Shown here piece by piece: positions 12,899 to 24,500 of a stretch of 64,000 nucleotides of DNA. The position numbers were made by a program, and so were the translations under genes. The notes under the pieces are model-generated. The model saw nothing but the letters and a program-made list of their open reading frames with translations, had not been told where the DNA came from and did not search any database. The DNA is taken from positions 3,534,001-3,598,000 of the forward strand of contig JBANAY010000001.1 of NCBI GenBank assembly GCA_037952775.1. The letters run 5' to 3'. The stretch comes from Clonostachys chloroleuca. Lineage: Eukaryota; Ascomycota; Sordariomycetes; Hypocreales; Bionectriaceae. Every line of letters starts with the position of its first letter. Position 1 is the first letter of the stretch.

Positions 12899-14767
12899 AT
12901 GGCGTCCGCGACCGAGGAGCTGGACGTCCAGAGCCCTGGCGGGGCGTCAATTGCCGGTGACAATAAGAAGAGGGAGGCGTCTCCGGAGCCCGACGTCGGC
13001 GATGCTGCCGCCCAGGAGGCCGCGAGGAAGAAGAAGAAGACCGGGCCTGGCAGCAGAGGCGTTGCCAACTTGACGCCGGAGCAGCTGGCTAAGAAGAGAG
13101 AGAATGGTACGTATAGCTTACTTACCTATATTTGCTGTCACATATTTTCGAAACACGGCCAGTCGCAAGTGCTGTTCTTTCCTTGTCAGCCCACACCCTA
13201 TCCCCGCTTCTGTCATTCATTTTCGGAAACCCCGACCCGTCAGCTCTTCGCAAATATATTCAGCTTGGGATGTGCTAATGCTGTTTCGCAGATCGTGAGG
13301 CCCAGCGAGCCATCCGCAAGCGGACCAAGGAACAGATTGAGACGCTCGAGAGGCGCATCCAGGAGTTGACTAGTCAGCAACCCTACCAAGAGCTTCTTGC
13401 CGTTCAACGGGCCAAGGAGGCCGTTGAGCAGGAAAATATTGAGATCAAACGGCGACTAGCCACTATTATCGGCGAACTTCAGCCGTTGTTAGGAAACAGT
13501 ATGGTCATCTATCTACGACATTAACAAGAGCCTCATGTTAACGGATTCTTACAGTATCAGATCCCAGCCGCTTATACGCGTCCCCATCTCAGACATATGC
13601 TCCATCTGTGCCAAATGTTGCTCCACCTCCGGCACCAATGAGTGTCCACAATGCCTCAACACCTGGAAGTGTCCCGTCTCCTAGCAGCACGGATATTGGC
13701 TCGCAGAGCTGGCAGAGTGCTGGTTACCAGGGCGAGCAGGCTAGAATCCAGCTGAACCAGCAGCGACATGAAATGCGACACGGGCTGGACATGGGCCCCG
13801 AGCGTCTCGGGCTCAACTTTCTTCTTGAGAACAACCAACGCGTAGCCAGAATCCACAATGGCTCAGATAGTGCTCAAGACACGCCACGATATCACCATGT
13901 GCCCATGCGGCATGACTGGACGGACAACCGCAACGACCAGGCGTTGCGGGTTCGGCCCGGAAGTGGAGGCGGGCGGTGGGAAGCGTCTCCCAGAACTCCC
14001 TCGACAACCGGCCCTACCAGCCGACCCAGTCAGATGGCTAGAGATGCTCCTTCTCCTCACTATATTCTCCGAACCCAGCTCCCGGGTCTCCTCAGTGGAC
14101 CCTGCCCATCAAGAACTGTGCACCAACTTGCCCACTGGACTACCTGTTGCTGGACTTCCTCAACGAGCGCCGCCAGCGTGCTGCTGAAGGCTTGCCAGTG
14201 CAGGAAGTGGTTGGCCCTCGCTACCCTTCCGTCTCTTCGCTCCTCAACCCGGCCAATAGTGCCTTCAGCCATCCTCTGTCAAAGGTGTTTACGGATATAC
14301 TATCAACATTTCCGGACATCTCTACCTTGCCGGAACGCATTGCTGTTCTTTACGTCATGTTCCTCCTCATGCGGTGGCAGATTTCTCCCACGCAGGCAAA
14401 CTGGGAGCGTCTCCCCGAGTGGTTCCGCCCTACGCATGGTCAACTGACCATTGATCATCCTGCCTGGGTCGATCACATACCATTCCCGGTGATGCGCGAG
14501 AAGATTGTACAAACCCAAGAAACGCATGAGATCGTTTTCGATAACTTCTTTATACCCTTTACCACTACGTTGAATCTCAGCTGGCCCTATGAGGACACGG
14601 ACGCTCTTCTCCAGGGCCCAGATGGGGACGAGGTTGTGATCAACCCTGTCTTTGAGCGCCATCTACGAAATCTCAAAAATTGGAGTCTCGGCGAGCGATT
14701 CGTTAAGGCTTTCCCCTTCCTGGCCGAGGGCTGCAACGTCGGTCCCCCTCCATCACGACCACGATAG
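12899..14767 (+). CDS. bZIP transcription factor with DUF3425-type C-terminus, frame broken once
   Basis: A nuclear DNA-binding factor. Exons are 12899-13106, 13292-13498 and 13555 onward. The basic region and leucine zipper span the first splice junction: KRENDREAQRAIRKRTKEQI, then a heptad region to about residue 110. The C-terminal half is the fungal DUF3425-type domain, from LPIKNCAPTCPLDYLLLDF through PSVSSLLNP and LPEWFRP to the end. Exon 3 begins in one frame (SDPSRLYASPSQTY) and the DUF3425 part is in another. The downstream frame has a stop at 14039-14041, so the switch lies between 14042 and 14095. I found no phase-compatible strong donor. One added nucleotide gives 1629 nt and 542 residues. 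The acceptor of intron 2 is doubled (AG at 13554 and 13560), both in frame. Target genes are unknown. Confidence 0.82.
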
Positions 14768-15221
14768 GATGTCGTTTTCGTTTTGTAGCTAGCTACTTGG
14801 TTGACCATCATGTCAACTGTATCATGTTTCTTTGTGGTCCTCATTTTCGTCGAGCGGACACGGCATTTTAAAAACCAAAAAGGATTCTTACATTTTGTTT
14901 TCTGGGTGGTACGGATGGTCTTTACCGTTCCTGGTTTGGGTTAAAACTGGCCATGCATGGCATGAGCAGACGGGCGAGCAATCATGGAGTTGTTGGGAAG
15001 CTTGTCAATTTCTTCTTCATTTTCTGAAAATAAAAAGATGGTGTTTATTTTATTCTTGAATCTACATGCGTTAAAACCGCGACGCCTTGGGTGAAACCGT
15101 CCCTTTATTGTATAGACCTCTCATCCAAAAAGTAACTCCGGGTGAATCCTTCGCCATTTGACCTTGCTATTACGCCAGTTGTAACCCCCCTTTTTATGTG
15201 GATGTAATGGCCAGATGATCA
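14768..15221. other. Convergent 3' region between bZIP and DCAF4-like genes
   Basis: Tail-to-tail spacer of 454 bases. Transcript ends are expected here; no gene is seen. Confidence 0.5.
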
Positions 15222-16941
15222 TCAAGCATCCAGCTCCCGCGTGCCGAACGAGTACTTCCTCAGCCACAACCCCTCACCCACAAACAGGCTCTGCGAATTC
15301 TCCCCCGGCACCGTCTGGAACACGAGCGACTTGATCGGCGTACCCATCTTGCCACGGGCCTCCATCGCCGGGCAGGGCAGCCGCCGGCCGGTGGCGAGGG
15401 AGAACAACCCCACCGTCCCGTCGTCCCGCGCCGCCGCGGCGATGCCCAGCTCCCGCGAGACGTCGAACCCGACGGCCAGGTGCGCGCCGTTGACGTACTC
15501 GGGGAACGTGAGCAAGGGGCTCAGGCGCGGTCGTTTCGGCGGGGCAGTGTCGTGGCCACCCTGCGACGATGACGACGACGACATGGGGAAGAAGCGGACG
15601 TCGTAAATGGCCATTGCGTTCTCGGGACCGCAGACGAGGAGCTGGTTCTCCGAGATGGCGCGGAGGCGGGCGACGGAGGATGGGTGGGCGATGTGGTGAC
15701 ACGGATCCGAGGTCGGGGTGCGCATGTCCTTGATCCAGACGCGGGGCTGACGGCCTCCCGAGAAGAGGATGTTTGGGTTGGTGGGATGGAAGTCGAGGTC
15801 GAAGACGTCGCGGGGGTCCCTTGTGTGCTGGTGGTAGGGGGTGTGGCCGCGGTTCTGGTTGCTCCTGTAGGGATTGTGGGATGTGAGGAGGGAGACGGAC
15901 TCGTCAGTTGATACGCTCACGAGGCCGGAGGCGGTGCCGATGGCGCAGATTAGATGGGGGAGGGAAGGGGGCGCGGGTTTGCAGGTGTTGAGGCCGATCT
16001 GGTCGTAGCGCCAGAGACGGGAGAAGGAGAGGCGCTGGTGGTTTGTGGCTGGCCATGTTAGTCAGTATGTAGAGAACAAGATGGGATGAAGCGAGAGGTA
16101 TACCTTCTCCTAGAACCCAGGCTCCTTCTGTTTCACGACTTCGAGGCGGCGAGAAGAGATGCAAGCCGAGAAGATTACCTGGCTGTCCGGAGGTTAATAT
16201 TATTCGGTGAGAAGCCTCATGGTACGTGATAGAGCTCATTTGGGGGCAACGAGTCGACTCTATGTGCCTGACTGGTCGCCTCGGCGAGTCCAGAGGGACG
16301 TCTTCTTGAAACGAGAGTTTCCCGTCGTCATCCACTGGCAAGTAGCTTCCAACTGGAGTCTCCTCGTCCACAGCTATATACAGAGCCCCCCGGGCTGATT
16401 AGCACAAATTCGAGATTCTCGGTATAGGGGCCAGGATCGTCCCAACATTGAAAAGGGACGACCTACTCGTGTAAGCCACGGCTGTCTCCAGTCCTTGCTC
16501 TTGGCCACCAACCCACAAGCAAGGCAGATGTCCGCTTCGTCTGTGACTGTTTCCGAACCGCACCTCCCCCTTTGGTTCCAGGCCACCAGCCCAAGCCGCG
16601 GCCTTCAGGTTGCCTTCTCCCTCCCAGCTCAGATCATCCCGTATCTCTCGCTGGAGAGTCCCCGATGCGACAGTGTAGTCCCAGAGCCTGTGTCGCTTGA
16701 TATGATGTCTGAGCTCCCAATCACGCTCACGCACAACCTCGTTGGCCTGATGCTCGACCTTGCGCCTCTTCACGGCATCCGAAGACCAAGTGGAAGCGGA
16801 AGGCGCCGTGGATGATCTTTCAACCTTGAAGTACTTTTTCTTTTCCTCATCTTTGGAGAAGGAGGAAGATCAGTCACTCCAGCTCTTGGCATTGCGGTCG
16901 AACAGATACTTACCGTAATAATAGCCCGGGATTTGCAACAT
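15222..16941 (-). CDS. DCAF4-like WD40 protein
   Basis: Probable substrate receptor of a DDB1-CUL4 ubiquitin ligase, by resemblance to DCAF4/WDR21-type proteins; this role is inference. Exons on the minus strand are 16941-16914, 16850-16467, 16373-16104 and 16048-15222, giving 502 residues with introns of 63, 93 and 55 nt. It begins MLQIPGYYYDEEKKKYFKVE, the short N-terminal motif expected of this family, followed by a basic segment KRRKVEHQANEV. The second half contains WD-like strands: FDLDFHPTNPNILFSGG, QLLVCGPENAMAIYDVRFF and GIAAAARDDGTVGLFSLATG. No signal peptide or membrane segment is present. The C-terminal part has only a few clear WD repeats, as is usual for divergent propellers. 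Confidence 0.78.
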
Positions 16942-18206
16942 TTTGATGTTGGGTAATTTGATTTTAACGGCATTACATTGCGTTAGGCGTTGGGCAGATA
17001 TCAGATATATAAGGCATGTGCTTTTCAAGCTGGTCAAAAGTGGATCCGATTTCTCCAGCTTTGATGCACAAGTTTAGAGGATGCGAGTGGCAGAATGATG
17101 TCATCACGTGATGGGCCAGTAGTCCCCCAAAGTCACTGAACTTGGTTCTCGAGAGCGCAGCTTGATAGTCCTTGGTCATGGTTATATCCAGGCGATTGTT
17201 ATGCAGTGCTGTTAAAGGCCGGATGGCCTGCGTTGCATTATATCAGCCTGGAGGACTGTTGGATCCTAGAAGATCCCCTTCCCAAGTTGATCTGACCTCT
17301 CAAAATCTTCCACTCAAATAGGGAAACTAGCATATCATCCTTACTTCTTTCATAATTGAATCAGGCATACCAATTCCAATGCTAAATCAACCGAGACTAT
17401 TCCAGTTTATCCTATAAAACGCAGGAACCAAGAGTGTCGGTGGGTAAAGAACCATAGACGACTTCCACCGACCCAACAAAATAATCGCCGACCAGATCCC
17501 TCAAGATTATCGGATGATACAATTGTGTTCCCTTGAAGCCATACTTCGGGTTACAGTGGTTCTCAAATGTCGTACTCGCTTCTCGAAGCCTTAGTCGTAC
17601 AATGACTTGGAGTACAGCAGTGCTGACAGGGGAAATTGGTGACAGAAGGCTGTTGCTGGAGGGAATGTTGCAGTGCACGAATTATGTCCAAATCCCTAGA
17701 AAGTAGAAATGGCATAGACGGCTATCGGCAAGTGAGTGAACCACACACGGCTCGAAGACTTCACCGAAACAAGACACACCACTGTAGGTACATACCATGT
17801 GCTTCATAGCCAGCTGCTTAGCTGAATACTACAGCCCCACTGGAGGGCAAGAGGGTCAGTGGAGGAAGCTGATCATACTCAACACACATGATAGGCGCCT
17901 CATATAGACTAGAGGCTGATATTCGCGACTAGATTTGATATCACAAGGTACAAAGCAACATGTGGCAAGGTCACAGAAAAACATTGCAGGGAAAGGATGA
18001 GTGATGAAATCTTCTACTCAAGAGAATGATTTATTAATTTTTTTAAATTTGGCATTAAGTGTCTAAGTGACGTTCTAGGGGTGCAAAGCGTCCACCTCAA
18101 ACCGTCCTGACGCTTCTATACATCGGTACGAGTCCAAATAATGATACTAGGGACAAAGAGAAACAGAAACAATCCGGAAAGTCACGAGGGGTATGTAGAG
18201 CATTGC
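16942..18206. other. Intergenic region between DCAF4-like and PMA1 genes
   Basis: 1.27 kb holding the promoter of the DCAF4-like gene and the 3' flank of PMA1, both on the minus strand. It is AT-richer around 17880-18060. No supported gene. Confidence 0.5.
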
Positions 18207-21200
18207 TTAGGTCGACTTCTCGTGCTGAGTCGAGACACGCTGGAGAGAGACAACTAGAAAAGGATGTTAGCATGTGCATTAAGACTGAGGGATTGAAAAT
18301 ATGTAACTTACCGAAATCCTCAAGGGATCGCTGCTTCTGGGAACGCTTGGGCGACTTGCCGTGCATCAGGTTGTCGAAACCAGCGCTTCCCTGCATGAAG
18401 TAGTAGAGACCACCCATAACGGCGAAGATACCGAAGGAGTAGATCCAGATACGGACAACACCAGTGATGTGGGTGCGGTGGTCAGAGCCACGGAACCAAC
18501 CGAAGATGGCGAAGAGGGAAGCGAGGATATCGACGACAAAGATGGCACCAGCCAGCTGCCATGAAGGAATGGAAGACCAGAAGGGACCGTTGGCACGAGT
18601 GATGAAGATCAGCCAGTTCTCAGTAAGGGAGACCTCGAGGAAGACAATCTCATCGATATCACCGTAGTTCTCAGTGATACCACCGTAGTTGTTACCGGCA
18701 GCGAACATGGTAGTGAGGGCAATCCAGGTACCAATGGCCAGGACGAAACCGAGGAGAACGGACATACCCCAGAGCTTGGGAAGGTTCCACTTGACGGGGG
18801 TCTGGGAGTAAGGAGCGTTATCGTAGGCAATGGCCAGGGTGGCAATATCAGCGAAGATGGCAATGAAGACGATGAGGTTCAGGTTCAAGCTCTCGTTGAG
18901 GATGGCAATCCAGAGACCGAGGAAGATTTCCATGTGGAGGGACAGAGCGATACGGTAGACAACGTAGGCGTACATGCGGTGGAAAATCTGGCGGGAAGTC
19001 TTGAGGGCATCAATGATAGCACCGAGACCGGGGGCAAGGAAGACAATATCGGCAGCGGAACGGGCAGCATCGGAGGAGCCTTCGACAGCAATACCGGTAT
19101 CAGCCTTCTTCAGGGAGGGAGCATCGTTGACACCGTCACCAGTCATGGCAACGAGGTAGCCACGCTGCTGGAGAATCTCAACGACGGCGTACTTGTGCTG
19201 GGGGAAAACTTCAGCGAAACCATCGGCAGCCTCAACGAAATCGTAAACCTCGGAACCGGGCATGTCACCACCACCACCAAGACCAAGACGCTCAGCGTTG
19301 TAGACGTTGGTACCAAGACCGAGCTGGCGGGAAGTCTCACGGGCGATACCGACGGCGTCACCAGTCAACATCTTGATGGAGAGACCGAGACGCTTGGCTT
19401 CGTTGATAGTGCGGGCAGTGTCGTGACGAGGGGGGTCAGAGCAGGGCATGATGCCGAGAATCTCCCAAGCACCCTCACCACGCTTGCGGGCAACACCGAG
19501 AGAACGGAAACCACGGGTAGCAAATTCGGCAACGCAGTTCTTGTAGGCCTGGTCAATGTGCTCGGGGATGGGGTGGTCCTCCTCGACAGTCTTGAGAACG
19601 AAAAGAGGGGCACCCTTGACGCAGATGATGCGCTCACCCTGGGGAGACTCAACAACAGCCTGGACCTTCTTGGAGACGGGGTCGAAGGGGTGGAACTGGA
19701 GAACCTTGTACTTGGACAGAACGCTCTTGGCACGGGGGTAGAACTTGAGGGCCTTGAGGAAAGCCTTGTCGATGGCATCGATACCCTTCTTCTTGCGGGA
19801 AGCGGCCAAGCAAGCAGTAAGCATCAGGTCATCGGGCTCAACACCGGGGACAGTGAAGGGCTCAGAGAGAGACAGCTTGTTCTTAGTCAGGGTACCGGTC
19901 TTGTCGGAGCAGAGAATCTCAACACCAGCGAGGGACTCAATGGCGGAGAGCTTCTGGACGATAGCTTGCTTCTTGGCGAGGTAGGCAGCACCGACAGCCA
20001 TGGTAGTAGTAACGACGGCGGGAAGACCAACGGGGACACCGACAATAGTAATACCGAGGGTGAACTCCAGAATGCGGACAATCTTATTGGAACGGTAGAA
20101 TGAAGAAACCCAGACGATGAGGAGAGTGGCGACGACGAGGATCAGGAGAATGGTACCAATGCCGTTGAGAACCTCAGTGAAGTGACCAGTGCCACCGGAG
20201 GAAGCGGAAACGAGAGCAGCGGCACGACCAACAAAGGTGTTGTCACCAGTGGCAGTGACGACAATGAAGGCCTCACCACGCTTGACAGCGGAGGAAGAGA
20301 AGCACTCATCACCGTGGTGCTTGTCGACAGCGAGAGATTCACCAGTAAGAGCGGACTGATCGACCTGGAGGAAGGCACCCTCGGTGACGATGCGACCATC
20401 AGCGGGGATAATGGAACCATCATCAACCTGAAGGATATCACCGGGAACGACCTCGTGGGCCTCAATCTCCTTCAGGGCACCATCACGGAGGACAGTGGCC
20501 TTGAGAGCGAGAGTCTTCTTGAGTTCGTCGACGATAGAACCGGCCTGGTATTCCTGGAAGAAACCAACACAGGCGTTAAGCAGCAAGAGACCGCAAATAA
20601 CACCGAAATCAACCCAATCTTCGAGACCGGCAGCGAGAACAGCAGCGGCCTAGATGAGACAAAATAAGTTAGCCAATTGAAATGCACGCAAACGAACACG
20701 GGTGACCAAGACAGGCGACAAATTGCGATCGGTCGACCACTATCGGATCGGCGGGCAGGGTATGGGCAAAACAGTGGGGGGACTGTCATCGTAATGGATG
20801 CATCGAGACACGCTCCACTGCGAGGCCTTTTGACCAGTGGGATGAAATCTCATGCAGCCCCACCCGACCAGGGAGAAAGCTGGTGTGGAGAATGTAATCT
20901 TGCGCCGAAAACGCGCATTGACCACTAGCTCCAGCCCAAACAAACGACAGTGTGATGCGAGAGCGACGCCCGACTGCGCCAGCATGGGCCAATTGAAGTT
21001 TGCGTTATCGCGTAGCCAAGGAAATTTGGCCGAACTCAATTGACCGTTGCTGGTCGCCTACACAGGCACATGTCGCGAGCAAGGGGAAATGAAAGCAAGC
21101 GCGAAGAATAAATGCGCCGCCAAAATGTGCAGTGTAGTAAAATGCAAAAAGCAAGGATCAGAAACTTACCTCCATGACGAACTGGATGGGACCAATGAAG

Positions 21201-21565
21201 AAGCCAAGGAACTTGAGAACCAGGTTCTCCTTCTCCTCCTTCATCTGGTTGGAACCGAACTTCTTGCGGCGGGCGATAACCTCAGACTCGGTCAGACCAA
21301 CACGGGAGTCGGTCTGGAGCATGTCCTCGGGAATGCGGCGGGCAGCTCCGACAGCGCCCTCCTCCTCTTCTTCGAAGTCGGCGTGTCCATCTTCGGACTC
21401 GAGGTCCTCGATCAAGGCATCAATATCCTCGTCCTCCTCTTCATCCTCGGCAGGAACCTCCTTGGTAGGCTGGGCGACGGCGCCCTGGGCCTTCTTCTCG
21501 TCGAAGCCGCCATGCTCGATGGTCGTGTCGAGCGCAGGAGCGCCGACATCCTTGGAATCAGCCAT
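18207..21565 (-). CDS. PMA1: Plasma-membrane H+-ATPase (P3A-type)
   Basis: Proton pump that builds the membrane potential of the fungal plasma membrane. Exons on the minus strand are 21565-21170, 20649-18312 and 18253-18207, giving 926 residues, close to Neurospora PMA-1. The N-terminus is acidic ([20 protein letters not shown]). The P-type core is complete: TGES actuator loop, phosphorylation motif CSDKTGTLT with Asp at about 381, [10 protein letters not shown] and [16 protein letters not shown]. The last 16 residues come from a separate exon, [15 protein letters not shown], the regulatory tail containing the conserved STQH region. Intron 1 is 520 nt, unusually long here. Codon use is strongly biased and leaves a long open frame on the opposite strand, a sign of high expression. 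It is preceded by the 8.8-kb gene-free region. Confidence 0.98.
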
Positions 21566-24500
21566 GGGTGGCTAGGAAGAAATAGAGCTCAGCGGAATAG
21601 GCGAGCCAACTGATATAGAATAATAAAAGGTGGCTGTAGGTGTAGGGAGGAAATGCCGCGTTGCTCTATATGGGCTACCTCTAGGTAATAGCACAGGAGT
21701 GAAAGTGTGGTGTTGTAGAGGTAGAGTGGAGAGGTGATGAGGATGGAGGGAGGAAGAAGTGTCGCAGCACCGCACGAAGGAGAGGGTTGCTTATATCGAC
21801 AACATTCGTGGGTGAGGAGGAAAAGAAGAAGGAAGAAACTTTGGCTCAAGGTCGGGCGGGAGCTTCTATTTCAATGCCTGCGCACTTAACTCTGAGCAAC
21901 AGCGAAGCCACCCAGTGCCCATACAAAAAATTCTGGAGCACATGTCCCAGGAGGTACCTCCACACTGTACCTGCCAGGCTCGATTCGCCTTCTGACCCCT
22001 GCCTGCCCACCTTTGGCCTGGGGATACATGGCAAGGTACTTGTTCGGCTCAAGGCGGGCGGGCGTGTGGTGCGTGCATGCGTGCAGGCAGTACGAACTGT
22101 GCTGACACCCGCACTGTGCCCACCGTCAGTGAGGCTTTTCACCACATCCTCCTCAGAGCCAAGGCACGGCACGACTCGAGCAGACAAGTCATGTCCTGGG
22201 GGGCGAGACACAGTTAGCAGCGCCGGCGTGGAACTCACCAACACGGAGCGCACGTTAAAGACTGTCTAGCAGTCAATTGGCAAATTTTTAGGCTGTAAGT
22301 TTCTCTATCACGCCCAATTGGCGTGTGTAGGTTCACGGTGTTGTCCGCGAGGCTCTGCCGGCATAAACCTTTGTTTACACGACCTCTGGCGGTCAAAGTT
22401 CGAGCCAGAGTGCCCTGCGACAGCAACTCCATTGTGCCCGAGCGCACAGTGCCAGCAGCGTCGTGGGAAGGGCGAGGGGCAGCGACAGTATGAGCTACAT
22501 TTCTGAAGGGTTTTGCGCAAGCACCACTAGGCCAGGAACATGCCTGAGACTCTCGCCAAGGTGCCTCCTGGAGCGTGTAAACAAGTCCCGTCATTGTCCT
22601 AGCCGGAGACAGCCCGGTCCAAATCAGCGACCAGGGAGTCGCTCGCGCTCTGACGCTCGCTCTTTTTTTTTTCCCTCGCGCGCTTTCGTTACCCTAGCTG
22701 CCGGGCCTATTAGTTAATTCCCTCTCGCGATCAGTCATGACTTTGCTAGCTAAGTACCTGGGTTCCTGGTCCAAGCTGGGGCTCTTGATGCACGTCGCCG
22801 CCAACAGCAGTGCACTCCAGGTCCACTTCCTAGTGCTATCTCCACTGGCCGTGCCCCTGCTCCACCCGAGAATTCGGCAGGCATTGCCCTCCATCAGTCA
22901 GTGTCACCGAGCCGACTTCCCCCCCCAGCACCAGCAGCGGTGCGCGAGCGAGAGCGCGACTTTTCCAGCTCCCACACTGTGATCTCGCTACTGTAGGCCC
23001 CAGGGCGCCCAGTGTGTATGAGAGCCAGCTTTTTGGCTGAGGCATTTTCGACGGGGCTTTTTTACGCATGGCCAGGATTGGCCCAATGACGACACCTCCT
23101 CACCTACAGTCATCCCCAACCCGGCAGTAGTGATGGGTTTCCTCAATGGATCGATCAATGTACTGTACCTGATCCTAGCATGCAAGAGGCGAGGCAAGAA
23201 AAAAAAATTGCCCACCCCCATCACGGAAGAGGCGATCTAGCGAAGCGTCCGGAGCCGGTTCTACCGCGCCTTCGAAACCAAGGTCCCACGACACCTCCGC
23301 GGTGATGCACAACGTCTGAGAATTGCCCTGTGCGCCATTGGCTGCCCAGGCGACCATCCCATCCCATTGATGAATGCAAATGATGACTTTGCTCATTCGG
23401 CCATGCTGATCATGCACCCTCCACTGGCTCGCATCAGGACCACCGAATGCGAATCCCAGGCCCGACAGGGTCTAGTACTGTGGGATCCATATCATTAACT
23501 GGTGTCGGTTGTCACCACCTACACGCTACCAACGGATTGCGGTTGGTGAAGGGCGGCTGTTTTCTGAAGGCAGCCGGTACCCTACATGCTTGTAGAAATG
23601 TATGCTCGTCTGTTTGATTGTCCCGTGCAAAGGGCAGGGCGAGACCACGAGACGTTAAGCAGGTCTTGTCTGAAAACAGCCATTAAGCTTGCTGCGAAGG
23701 TTGATACCTGTCCCAGACAACACAGAACTCAGCCGCCTTCGTGTGCCCGATTGTCTCAAGTGCCAATTGCTTCTTGCTACCACGCTCGCAGAGCTATGAA
23801 TCATATGGGCCGATGCTTGTCTATATTTTGAGTCATCCCTGATTGCTTGGCTGACTGAGAAGGTTGTGGCCGCGCAAGACCTCTAAGACGCTCATCATGG
23901 CTCACCCAATCAATCCCTCACATATGTCGCGTGATTCCGTCAATATTCTATGCAACTAACACCAGAGGAAAAAGAAAGCAAACGGGGTCACAACTAGCAA
24001 GAGGCAGAATAGTAGATGCATGCAGCCAGAGGAATAGTAGAGCGCGGGATGCGGAGATCATACCTCGATCCGCCATGGGGCCATGTCAATTTGCGGGCAA
24101 GTAGGCACAGTAGCACAGTAGTACCCAGCATCTTTCAGGTCAACTCCAACTTCTCATCACAGATCCCGGATCTCGTCCGAGTCGATGTGGAGGCTCCGAA
24201 TGGTCGCGTCCTACGCCAACGGCGCAACTGGCCTAACCTATTGCACTTGGCTTCTACCTCTCCTGAAATCGAAATGAAACAATTTCAGAGAGGCAGCCGA
24301 TGACGTGGTGGAGAGGCACAATGTTTCTGGTTAGATTCCAGACGTGCGCACCATTTCCCATCGCAAAGCCGTTGCTTGACTCTTGCGCTGGCTGCGCACG
24401 GGAGTGAGCGAGTTGTGTCGCGACGTCGTGGACGGAATTCATCGGCATGGGATTTTCAACGGCAAATCGAAGGCCGATGTGAGCTTATCAATAGCGCTAC

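Noticed and set aside
18934..20103. 389-codon open frame on the plus strand opposite PMA1
   Set aside because: It is antisense to the PMA1 core and arises because that gene avoids codons whose complements are stops. The protein is Gly/Glu/Asn-rich repeats of shadow composition.
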